The notes below the pieces were generated by a model. It saw only the letters and a list, made by a program, of their open reading frames with translations, was not told the DNA's origin and did not search any database. A DNA stretch of 6,943 nt from UBA4823 sp034436035. Its GTDB lineage: Bacteria; Chloroflexota; Anaerolineae; Anaerolineales; UBA4823. Positions 1 to 5,501 of the stretch are shown here, piece after piece. The translations under genes and the position numbers were made by a program. The stretch is from the NCBI GenBank assembly GCA_034436035.1, contig DAOTVW010000142.1, positions 1 through 6,943 on the forward strand, written 5' to 3'. Each line of letters begins with the position of its first letter. The stretch's first letter is position 1.

Positions 1-536
1 TCAATTTGGCCACCGCCAATCATCACTTTGACATCCTTCAAACCAGCGGCTTTCAGGGCCTCAACGGTAGCTTTCATTGGGTCATACGCGAGGGTGAGGA
101 AACCGGAAAGTGCGACGACTTTCGCACCGGTTTGCCTTGTGGCTTCGACAAATTTCATCGGTGGAACGTCTACACCTAAATCGGTAACTTCAAAACCGTT
201 GATATCCAGCATAAAAGCGACGATGTTTTTCGCAATATCGTGAATGTCACCCTCAACGGTGCCGATGACCACTTTACCAAATTTCTTTTGCACTGCTTCT
301 TTTTTCAGGCGTGGTTTGATGATTTCAGAGATTTGTTTAAGCATTTCACCAGCGAGGATCAATTCGGGGATGAAACAATCGCCGGTTTCGAACTGCTTAC
401 CAATGATCTCCATAGCATTGCGGCAGGCCTCCAACACCTCTAGTGGGTCAGTACCTGCCTCTAACATTTGGTTGGTTATTTTCAGCGCATCTTCTTCGCG
501 CATCTCGGTGATAGCTTGAACAAGCTCTTGGGACAT
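1..536 (-). CDS. Corrinoid-binding protein of a methyltransferase system, 3'-truncated by the window edge
   Basis: This is a cobalamin carrier protein (MtbC/MttC/MtaC type) that shuttles a methyl group between a substrate methyltransferase and a second methyltransferase in the cytoplasm. The visible 178 residues begin MSQELVQAI. An N-terminal helical cap domain (about 1-85, with ELILAGEM near 58-65) is followed by a Rossmann-like B12 domain. That domain carries the DxHxxG signature as GDIHDIGKN, with His99 as the expected lower axial cobalt ligand. It also has the second motif (LSGFL near 143-147) and a GGG stretch near 174-176. About 35-45 C-terminal residues are missing compared with usual family lengths of 210-225. 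The start is fixed by a strong AAAGGAG site just upstream. It is the third gene of the leftward operon, 45 bp behind the methyltransferase gene. The family call is firm; the methylated substrate cannot be read from this gene. Confidence 0.93.
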   Translation of the reverse strand, partial: MSQELVQAITEMREEDALKITNQMLEAGTDPLEVLEACRNAMEIIGKQFETGDCFIPELILAGEMLKQISEIIKPRLKKEAVQKKFGKVVIGTVEGDIHDIAKNIVAFMLDINGFEVTDLGVDVPPMKFVEATRQTGAKVVALSGFLTLAYDPMKATVEALKAAGLKDVKVMIGGGQI

Positions 537-581
537 AGGATCTCCTTTCATAATAAATGGTGGTCGTTTGGTTGTGTTTTC

Positions 582-1391
582 TTATGAGCCCTGGAGTGGC
601 TCGAATAACCCCTTTCGGGCGGCGCGAATATAGTTGAGGCAATGAGCATCCCGCCCTAATAACAATTCGGTTGTCACAATCGTTGCTTGAATTTCTCTAT
701 CAAGTGGATCAAGAATGGCACAGTCTAGCCCAGCCATGAGAGCCATGGTCAGGAAAACTCGATTAATGTTCGACCGAGCGGGTAAGCCAAAAGAAATATT
801 GCTCAATCCTATGGTTAAGTGAGCTTTGGGATATTCCTTTCGGACCGCTTGCATGGTTTCAATCGCGATCATAGCGGATTGAGTATTGGTAGAAACAGTC
901 ATTGCTAATGGATCAAGGTAGATATTTTCGTCTGGTAGCCCAAATTTGCGAGTCTCCTCCATTACTTTGTGGATAACTTCTAACCGCTTTTGACTGGTTT
1001 CTGGTATTTTCTTTCCATCCATCGCCAAGGCAATCACCTGACATCCATACTCTGCCACAATTGGGAGAATATTTTGCAGTCGTTCCGGTTCGCCAGAAAT
1101 GGAATTGATCATCGGTGTCTTCTTTACCGCAGAAATGGCAATTTGTAATGCTTGCGGGTTGGCACTATCTAGGCAGAGCGGAGTATCTACCACCGATTGA
1201 ATATTTTCTATTAACCAAAGAAGGTCATCTGCTTCGCGGCTTGGATGAGTGCCCGCATTAACATCCAACCAGTTTGCGCCTGCCTCACTTTGCTTGATAG
1301 CTAAATCACGAATATATGCAGCCTCTCTTTCTTCAATAGCTTGTGCCACACGTTTGCGGGTACCATTGATTTTTTCTCCAATTATTTTCAT
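582..1391 (-). CDS. Methyltetrahydrofolate:corrinoid methyltransferase (AcsE/MtgA-type, pterin-binding family)
   Basis: This enzyme moves a methyl group between tetrahydrofolate and a corrinoid protein. It is a TIM-barrel protein of the dihydropteroate synthase-like pterin-binding family, 269 residues long, close to the roughly 262 of the acetogen enzyme AcsE. The family signatures are in order: WLDVNAGT (41-48), PLCLDSANPQ with Asp75 (71-80), MINSISGE with Asn96 (94-101), YLDPLAM with Asp160 (158-164) and IGLSNISFGLP with Asn198 (194-204). Asp75, Asn96 and Asp160 match the pterin-binding residues known in Moorella MeTr, and Asn198 matches its Asn199. The start has a GGAAGGAG site. It sits between the DUF1638 gene and the corrinoid protein gene, its likely partner. 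The direction is inferred: in catabolic demethylation (MtgA-like) it would make methyl-THF, in the acetyl-CoA pathway it would consume it. No acetyl-CoA synthase genes are in view, so I slightly favour the MtgA-like role. Confidence 0.92.
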   Translation of the reverse strand: MKIIGEKINGTRKRVAQAIEEREAAYIRDLAIKQSEAGANWLDVNAGTHPSREADDLLWLIENIQSVVDTPLCLDSANPQALQIAISAVKKTPMINSISGEPERLQNILPIVAEYGCQVIALAMDGKKIPETSQKRLEVIHKVMEETRKFGLPDENIYLDPLAMTVSTNTQSAMIAIETMQAVRKEYPKAHLTIGLSNISFGLPARSNINRVFLTMALMAGLDCAILDPLDREIQATIVTTELLLGRDAHCLNYIRAARKGLFEPLQGS

Positions 1392-1513
1392 CTGTTTGCT
1401 CCTTCCGTGATTGGTTTAAGAAAAGATATGGGAAGGATTACCTCTGGTTTTGCGGATCAGTATTATTCGCGTATTTTGTTGATATGGAATATCCATCGTT
1501 CTTGCTGTATCGT
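1392..1513. other. 122-bp spacer inside the leftward operon
   Basis: This stretch separates the DUF1638 gene from the methyltransferase gene. Apart from the GGAAGGAG ribosome binding site at its left end, I see no convincing promoter, terminator hairpin or conserved gene on either strand. A 26-codon leftward reading frame is present but has no ribosome binding site. Read-through from the promoter ahead of the DUF1638 gene is the simplest way to express the downstream genes. Confidence 0.5.
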
Positions 1514-2236
1514 TCATTCTGCTGTTACCTTAGGTATATTGAAATGGACATCTGCACTGATATTTTTTGGCTTAAGGAGTTTGAAATCTAGATAGGAGAT
1601 AGTATGGCCAGGTTCAACGACCAAAAAATCATCATCCCAATCACCATTCAACATCTTTATGATCAATTCGTTGGATCCTTTAATCTCTTCAAAGCGGAGA
1701 TGGAATTGCTCGGCGACTTTACGGGCATAGGCTACATATTGGCTTTTATCGCTGTTTCCGGTATCAATATAAACGAGACGAGTGTAATTTTTTAACATGG
1801 CATGCATAATCCGGTCAGCTCTTTCGACGCCATATTGGGAGATCAAGCGTTCATATTCATCAAAGGGGGTATCAGCTACCTCAATCCACCCTTTTGTGAG
1901 GTAATAGGTGCCAATTTCTTTATGTGCTTGTTCACGGTAAGCTTTCTGAGAACCAAGAAAAATAGCGATACAATCATCTGTGCGCGGGATTACTAAGCGA
2001 CAGTTGGTAGCTTTCAGACCGATTACTGCCATCGAGCATAAACCATATCCTAGCAAAATGGTATTAAATTGAGAGCTTGAAGCATCAATTGCTTCTTGAA
2101 GTCTTTGTCGTAAATTGGTTGGGGAAAGGTGTAATCCAAAATCGAGTACTTCATACTCTATATTCGGTGGAAGATAGGGAAGCATCTCTTCAATGACGGT
2201 TGCACAGGCGATAACTTTTGTTCTGGTGGTTTGCAT
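1514..2236 (-). CDS. DUF1638 domain protein, first gene of the corrinoid methyl-transfer operon
   Basis: A 240-residue soluble protein with no signal peptide or membrane segment. It matches the DUF1638 family as I know it: LGYGLCSM (62-69), then VIPRTDDCIAIFLGS (82-96), then TYYLTKGW (110-117) and a late VVEPGH segment (206-211). Four cysteines (11, 67, 79, 89) sit in or near conserved blocks, so metal or cofactor binding is conceivable, but this is inference. The biochemical function is not known to me. The family often occurs beside corrinoid-dependent methyltransferase genes, so a role in methyl transfer or in corrinoid loading or repair fits the context. The gene is directly behind the operator-containing promoter and 122 bp ahead of the methyltransferase gene. 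Its ribosome binding site is weak (GAG close to the ATG), so the start is slightly less certain than those of its neighbours. Confidence 0.88.
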   Translation of the reverse strand: MQTTRTKVIACATVIEEMLPYLPPNIEYEVLDFGLHLSPTNLRQRLQEAIDASSSQFNTILLGYGLCSMAVIGLKATNCRLVIPRTDDCIAIFLGSQKAYREQAHKEIGTYYLTKGWIEVADTPFDEYERLISQYGVERADRIMHAMLKNYTRLVYIDTGNSDKSQYVAYARKVAEQFHLRFEEIKGSNELIIKMLNGDWDDDFLVVEPGHTISYLDFKLLKPKNISADVHFNIPKVTAE

Positions 2237-2262
2237 TTCTCGATTTATCTGGTATAGTTATA

Positions 2263-2272
2263 TAGGGAAGTT
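2263..2272. repeat. Third operator half-site, direct repeat of TAGGGAAGTT
   Basis: TAGGGAAGTT at 2263-2272 recurs exactly at 2295-2304, 32 bp away, about three helical turns. With the left arm of the palindrome it also forms a longer imperfect inverted repeat spanning 2264-2295: 14- and 15-base arms around CAA, with one unpaired T at 2287. It sits at the predicted start of the leftward transcript, so it may be an auxiliary site for cooperative binding of the regulator. Confidence 0.6.
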
Positions 2273-2280
2273 ATAATCAA

Positions 2281-2309
2281 ATTATATACTTCCCTAGGGA
2301 AGTTGTCAA
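2281..2309 (-). promoter_or_regulatory. Consensus sigma-70 promoter of the leftward DUF1638-methyltransferase-corrinoid operon
   Basis: Read leftward, there is a perfect -35 box TTGACA (2309-2304), a spacer of exactly 17 bp (2303-2287) and a perfect -10 box TATAAT (2286-2281). Transcription should start near 2274, giving a leader of about 38 nt before the ATG at 2236. Such a strong promoter is expected to need repression, and its spacer is almost entirely the palindrome described at 2288-2303. All of this is read directly from the sequence; activity is inferred. Confidence 0.85.
2288..2303. promoter_or_regulatory. Perfect 16-bp palindromic operator, probable GntR binding site
   Basis: ACTTCCCTAGGGAAGT is a perfect inverted repeat with no gap, filling 16 of the 17 spacer positions between the -35 and -10 boxes of the leftward promoter. 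It lies in the divergent region next to a GntR-family gene, where such regulators usually bind. A protein bound here would exclude RNA polymerase from the leftward promoter. It is also only 10 bp upstream of the candidate -35 box of the regulator gene, so autoregulation is possible. That the neighbouring GntR protein binds it is inference. Confidence 0.75.
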
Positions 2310-2313
2310 GTAG

Positions 2314-2342
2314 TTGCAAAAATTGCTAAAGAGGTGCATAAT
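2314..2342 (+). promoter_or_regulatory. Candidate promoter of the GntR-corrinoid protein unit
   Basis: TTGCAA (2314-2319), a 17-bp spacer and CATAAT (2337-2342) make a reasonable sigma-70 promoter facing right. Transcription would begin near 2349. This would leave the possible GTG start at 2334 outside the transcript and favour an ATG start for the regulator at 2373, or at 2355/2358. Confidence 0.5.
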
Positions 2343-2372
2343 TATATAGATCAAATGATGAGAGAAATTTCT

Positions 2373-3128
2373 ATGACATTCGCTGATCGCGATCAAATTG
2401 ACCGTGATTCTTATGAACCAGCTTATGTACAACTGGCATCCATTTTACGTCGTCAGATTGCGGAAGGGGTATTTCGACCAGGTGATCAGCTTCCGTCAGA
2501 ATCACAATTGTGCCGTCGTTATGGCATCAGTCCAATGACTGTGCGACGTTCGATAAACTTATTAGCCGACGAGGGTATTATCAGTACTGCCCAAGGTCGG
2601 GGGACTTTTGTCAAAACTTTAGAACTTAGCACCGCAACATTTGATTTGCAGGAGCTAAAGGATCTCTTTAAAGCTGAAAATGGGGGTACTGTGAAATTAT
2701 TGGATGTGCGGGTTGTATCTGCTGATGAACGTACTGCTCGCAAATTGGAAATCTCACCCGGCGCTCCCACGATTTATATTCGCCGTCTCTTTACCCGTCA
2801 AACAACACCCGTATTTTATCATCGGGCATACCTCATTTATGATCCGACCCGACCTATTGTAGAAGCCGAACTCGATGTCACCACACTGCAAGGGTTATTT
2901 GCGGGTGGTGATCACTCGCTTCTCAAATATGGACATTTATCCATTGAAGCGACACTCTTAAATGCCGAAGAAGCGGACTTGCTTAAAAAACCATTGCCCA
3001 CCGCAGCATTTTATTTAGAGCATCTTTTTTATGATTATCAGAATCGTCCAATCAGCTGGGGGTGGTTTGTAATCCCTAGCGATCGGTTACATTTCACAGC
3101 TCATGTAGGTATTCAAGTTCATGACTAA
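2373..3128 (+). CDS. GntR-family transcriptional regulator, HutC subfamily (UTRA domain)
   Basis: A cytoplasmic ligand-responsive DNA-binding protein, 251 residues from the start chosen here. Residues 15-81 form the GntR winged helix: AYVQLASILRRQI, then PGDQLPSES, the recognition helix region ISPMTVRRSINLL and the wing AQGRGTFV. Residues from about 105 form a UTRA ligand domain with typical segments ISPGAPTIYIRRLF and YHRAYLIYD and the closing DRLHFTAH. UTRA regulators usually release DNA when a small molecule binds. Here the likely ligand is the methylated substrate or a product of the neighbouring pathway, which is inference. Starts at GTG 2334 (264 residues) or ATG 2355/2358 are possible. 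I chose ATG 2373 because a GAGAG lies 8 nt upstream and the GTG falls inside the promoter candidate. It is divergent from the operon it probably represses and 25 bp ahead of the second corrinoid gene. Confidence 0.93.
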   Translation: MTFADRDQIDRDSYEPAYVQLASILRRQIAEGVFRPGDQLPSESQLCRRYGISPMTVRRSINLLADEGIISTAQGRGTFVKTLELSTATFDLQELKDLFKAENGGTVKLLDVRVVSADERTARKLEISPGAPTIYIRRLFTRQTTPVFYHRAYLIYDPTRPIVEAELDVTTLQGLFAGGDHSLLKYGHLSIEATLLNAEEADLLKKPLPTAAFYLEHLFYDYQNRPISWGWFVIPSDRLHFTAHVGIQVHD

Positions 3129-3137
3129 AAATTTGCC

Positions 3138-3146
3138 AGAGGAAGG
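3138..3146 (+). promoter_or_regulatory. Ribosome binding site that fixes the start of the second corrinoid protein
   Basis: AGAGGAAGG lies 7 nt before ATG 3154. An in-frame ATG at 3121, overlapping the end of the regulator gene, has no such site. The start at 3154 is therefore preferred, removing 11 residues that the family does not need. Confidence 0.7.
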
Positions 3147-3153
3147 ACTTACC

Positions 3154-3831
3154 ATGTCAAAACAACAAACGCTTATTGCTCAACGCCAAGAGCTTATTCA
3201 AAATATTGCTGATTTGAAGGAAGAGTCTGCTTTGGCTTTAGTTGTAACACTATTAGAAAGAGAGACGAATCCCATTCAGATTGTACAGGATTGCCAAGAA
3301 GGCATGCGTCAGGTGGGGGAACGCTATGAAAAAGGAGAATATTATCTATCGGCTTTAATTATGGCGGGGGAAATATTCCGTGAGGTTATGGATATCTTAA
3401 CCCCAATAATAAAAGAACAGTTTCAAGGTAATCATTCTGGCATTATATTGCTCGGTACCGTGGAAGGCGATATACATGACATCGGTAAAAATAATCTTAG
3501 TCTATTGCTAACCTGTTATGGCTTTACGGTGCATGATCTCGGAGTGGATGTTCCTGCCAGGGAATTTTTACGCTCAGCTTTAGATATTCATCCCCAAATC
3601 ATTGGCCTCTCGGGATTATTGACCAGTTCTTATGAAAGTATGATGGAGACCGTTAAGCTATTGCGTAATGCACCCGATGAACAAGTTGCTCATACCCCGA
3701 TTGTGATTGGTGGCAATCAATTGAACGAGCAGGTGTGTGAGTATGTTGGCGCGGACGCTTGGGTTAATGACGCAATGAGTGGGGTGCGCCTGTTTCAGCG
3801 TTTGTTGCAGACTGATACTATCGCGCGTTAA
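3154..3831 (+). CDS. Second corrinoid-binding protein, co-transcribed with the GntR regulator
   Basis: A complete 225-residue cobalamin carrier of the same family as the truncated gene at the left edge. The helical cap (about 1-90, with YYLSALIMAGEI at 63-74) precedes the B12 domain. That domain has GDIHDIGKN with His108 as the probable cobalt ligand, LSGLL as the second motif and VIGGNQ as the glycine motif near the end. The two carriers share the block GTVEGDIHDIGKN and the following DLGVDVP, but differ elsewhere, so they are paralogues rather than a recent duplication. It follows the regulator by 25 bp with a strong ribosome binding site and is probably in the same transcript. It may serve a different substrate methyltransferase from the first carrier, or the same one under different regulation; the sequence does not decide. 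It ends 7 bp from the convergent lipoprotein gene. Confidence 0.93.
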   Translation: MSKQQTLIAQRQELIQNIADLKEESALALVVTLLERETNPIQIVQDCQEGMRQVGERYEKGEYYLSALIMAGEIFREVMDILTPIIKEQFQGNHSGIILLGTVEGDIHDIGKNNLSLLLTCYGFTVHDLGVDVPAREFLRSALDIHPQIIGLSGLLTSSYESMMETVKLLRNAPDEQVAHTPIVIGGNQLNEQVCEYVGADAWVNDAMSGVRLFQRLLQTDTIAR

Positions 3832-3838
3832 GGAAGAT

Positions 3839-5023
3839 TTATGGCCAAGGTAAGGGTAAAATCCCTTTTTCACGCGCATCCGCAATCGTAACCCAGTTAT
3901 AAGAAGGCTCCCCGTTTTCTACTTTCTCTTTGACTTCATACCATTCATCTTTTCCCATGCTAACCGCATCGCTGAAATCGGATTGACCAATCAAAGTCGT
4001 CTCGATAAAGTAATAAATGGAATTGGTTTGATCCGTTCGAATAGCGACAAAGGCATGTCCAGGGATGCCAATAATGGCTGGCTCCAGGCGGATTGCTTCA
4101 GCAGCGGAAGCGAAGAGCAGTGCTAGGTCAATGCAATTCCCAGCGCGCTGTTCCAGGGTTTCACGGGGTAAGCGGATGCGTTGGATGTCCCCAGGGGCAT
4201 AGGTGACCAAGGTACTCAGGTAAGTTAGCCCATACTCATTTTGTTCGGCTTTCCATATTGCCTCTAAACGCTCCCATACATCACCATCTTCATCGTTATT
4301 GGCACCGTTATACCCTCCCCACATAGATCCGCTTTGTGTGTAATCCGCAGCGTGGCGTAATAATTGCTCAACCGCGGGATCATTCGGCGTGACCATGGCG
4401 CCAAGGAGTTCAAAGTCTTCCTGCTCGGTCATGCCAGGAATACTCCAAGGGAAATCGCGGCGGGCAAACACGAGGGTTTCACCGCTATCTTCCAGGAGTA
4501 TTTTTTCTACTCCATTTTCTAATGCGCTGACTTTGATTTGGAATTGAGCTGGTTGTTCTACATTCAAGCGTTCAAAGGCGCTGGAATCCAAGCGCGGGTT
4601 TTGGCGTATTTCTTCTGTGCTTTGGGCATCTATGGTGATGGTATCCACTGATTTGGTGGTAAAGCCTTGTACTTCACTGCTGACCATAATTTTGACTGGT
4701 ACTTCATTCGTATTGGTGATAGTGACAATCGTGAAATCATCCAGAATCGACCCATATAACGGATAAATAATGGAGATTAAGTCCGAGCGATATGTGTAAT
4801 CAACATTGACTTTATCCAAGTCGACTTGCAATGTTGGCTCTACTGTTGCGGTTGGGGCAGCTGTTGGCTGTTGCGGGACGAATAAGCTGCAAGCCAAGAT
4901 CAAAGCGCTGATCATTACAACGGAGAGGAAAAAACGGATTGGCAGGTGGGTGTGTGGGGCAAGTGCTTTTGAGGGAATATCCGTTAGCTGGGTTGCGTTT
5001 AATTTGGAAGTAGATTTTTTCAT
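3839..5023 (-). CDS. Transglutaminase-like lipoprotein, extracytoplasmic
   Basis: A 394-residue protein predicted to be anchored to the outside of the cytoplasmic membrane. After a basic 30-residue N terminus comes a hydrophobic segment (about 30-45) ending in LILAC, a lipobox with Cys45 as the lipidation site. A Pro/Thr-rich linker follows (QQPTAAPTATVEPT, 51-64). Residues 75-190 look like a beta-sandwich domain. Residues 250-345 carry a transglutaminase-like fold with a plausible triad: Cys297 in RAGNCIDLALLF, His323 in PGHAFVAI and Glu341 in YFIETT, where the family often has Asp. Members act as proteases, peptide cross-linkers or non-enzymatic domains; the substrate is unknown. The ribosome binding site is weak (CGGAA). 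A separate promoter candidate at 5058-5066 and an 85-bp gap suggest transcription apart from the roadblock genes. I see no functional link to the methyl-transfer cluster. Confidence 0.85.
   Translation of the reverse strand: MKKSTSKLNATQLTDIPSKALAPHTHLPIRFFLSVVMISALILACSLFVPQQPTAAPTATVEPTLQVDLDKVNVDYTYRSDLISIIYPLYGSILDDFTIVTITNTNEVPVKIMVSSEVQGFTTKSVDTITIDAQSTEEIRQNPRLDSSAFERLNVEQPAQFQIKVSALENGVEKILLEDSGETLVFARRDFPWSIPGMTEQEDFELLGAMVTPNDPAVEQLLRHAADYTQSGSMWGGYNGANNDEDGDVWERLEAIWKAEQNEYGLTYLSTLVTYAPGDIQRIRLPRETLEQRAGNCIDLALLFASAAEAIRLEPAIIGIPGHAFVAIRTDQTNSIYYFIETTLIGQSDFSDAVSMGKDEWYEVKEKVENGEPSYNWVTIADAREKGILPLPWP
3852..3870 (+). terminator. Weak candidate rightward terminator inside the convergent gene end
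   Basis: AAGGG (3852-3856) pairs with CCCTT (3863-3867) across a six-base loop, and the run of T continues to 3870. It lies 21 bp past the second corrinoid gene, inside the last codons of the opposite lipoprotein gene. The five-pair stem is short, so this is only a candidate; no better terminator is visible at this convergent junction. Confidence 0.3.
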
Positions 5024-5057
5024 TGTATATTTCCGTATTGATCACGAGGTTGATTTC

Positions 5058-5066
5058 ATCATAGCA
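5058..5066 (-). promoter_or_regulatory. Extended -10 promoter candidate for the lipoprotein gene
   Basis: Read leftward, TGCTATGAT (5066-5058) combines the TGn extension with a near-consensus -10 box. No good -35 box is seen at 16-18 bp, which extended -10 promoters can tolerate. The leader to the ATG at 5023 would be roughly 28 nt. Confidence 0.45.
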
Positions 5067-5108
5067 GATAATCTTAAAAAAAGACAGTCGTTTTCATAAT
5101 AATTTTCA

Positions 5109-5498
5109 TTAAACAATGGCATTGATGATCTGGGGGGAAAATCGGTCTATGAGGATTCGCACGCTGCCTAATGGAGCTTGCTTAGAGACAATTACTCCCC
5201 AATAATAATCGTTTTGCCCCAATATGCGGGTAAGTAAATAATACCGATCGGTGATGATGAGATTATCTTCAACCATGCCCAGTTGCATTTTCTGACTGAT
5301 TGAATTGGCGATCTTGATGATGGTGGTATAAAAAGGGGGATACTCTTGTTGTTCTGGATGCAGGATGGCGTAAACAAGTTTGTTATCTGCAGCGGATACC
5401 AGAAAAGATCCCAGTAAATCCTCGCCTAGTTCAGTTTTAAGAGCCTGAAATATCAACTCAAGTTTGGAAGGATTGTGAAAATATAGATTGCTTTGCAT
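5109..5498 (-). CDS. Stand-alone roadblock/LC7-like domain protein
   Basis: A 129-residue soluble protein that is nearly all one domain. The pattern of an N-terminal helix (SKLELIFQALKTELG), a strand pair around LGSFLVSAADNKLVYAIL, a long middle helix (TTIIKIANSISQKMQ) and strands ending in LGSVRILIDRFSPQI fits the roadblock/LC7 (MglB-like) fold. Such proteins form dimers and often regulate small Ras-like GTPases. The start lies 3 bp behind the stop of the DUF4388-roadblock gene, with no clear ribosome binding site of its own, so translational coupling is likely. It may pair with the roadblock domain of that protein. The fold call rests on sequence pattern alone, so it is moderate. No GTPase is visible in the window. 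Confidence 0.68.
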   Translation of the reverse strand: MQSNLYFHNPSKLELIFQALKTELGEDLLGSFLVSAADNKLVYAILHPEQQEYPPFYTTIIKIANSISQKMQLGMVEDNLIITDRYYLLTRILGQNDYYWGVIVSKQAPLGSVRILIDRFSPQIINAIV

Positions 5499-5501
5499 AA
5501 T

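Noticed and set aside
28..519. Rightward frames across the left-edge corrinoid gene
   Set aside because: They lie opposite a clear corrinoid-protein reading frame with all its motifs and have no ribosome binding sites or family resemblance.
1411..1491. 26-codon leftward frame between the DUF1638 and methyltransferase genes
   Set aside because: No ribosome binding site, no recognisable family and too short to stand on its own.
1341..1996. Rightward frames opposite the methyltransferase and DUF1638 genes
   Set aside because: Antisense shadows of well-supported leftward genes, with no initiation signals.
2175..2182. TAGGGAAG inside the beginning of the DUF1638 gene, resembling the operator half-site
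   Set aside because: Only a single partial half-site with no inverted partner nearby and explained by coding sequence; likely chance.
5068..5100. T-rich stretch behind the roadblock-like gene as a leftward terminator
   Set aside because: The run of seven T is preceded by no stem longer than two or three pairs with a possible loop, so a hairpin is not supported.
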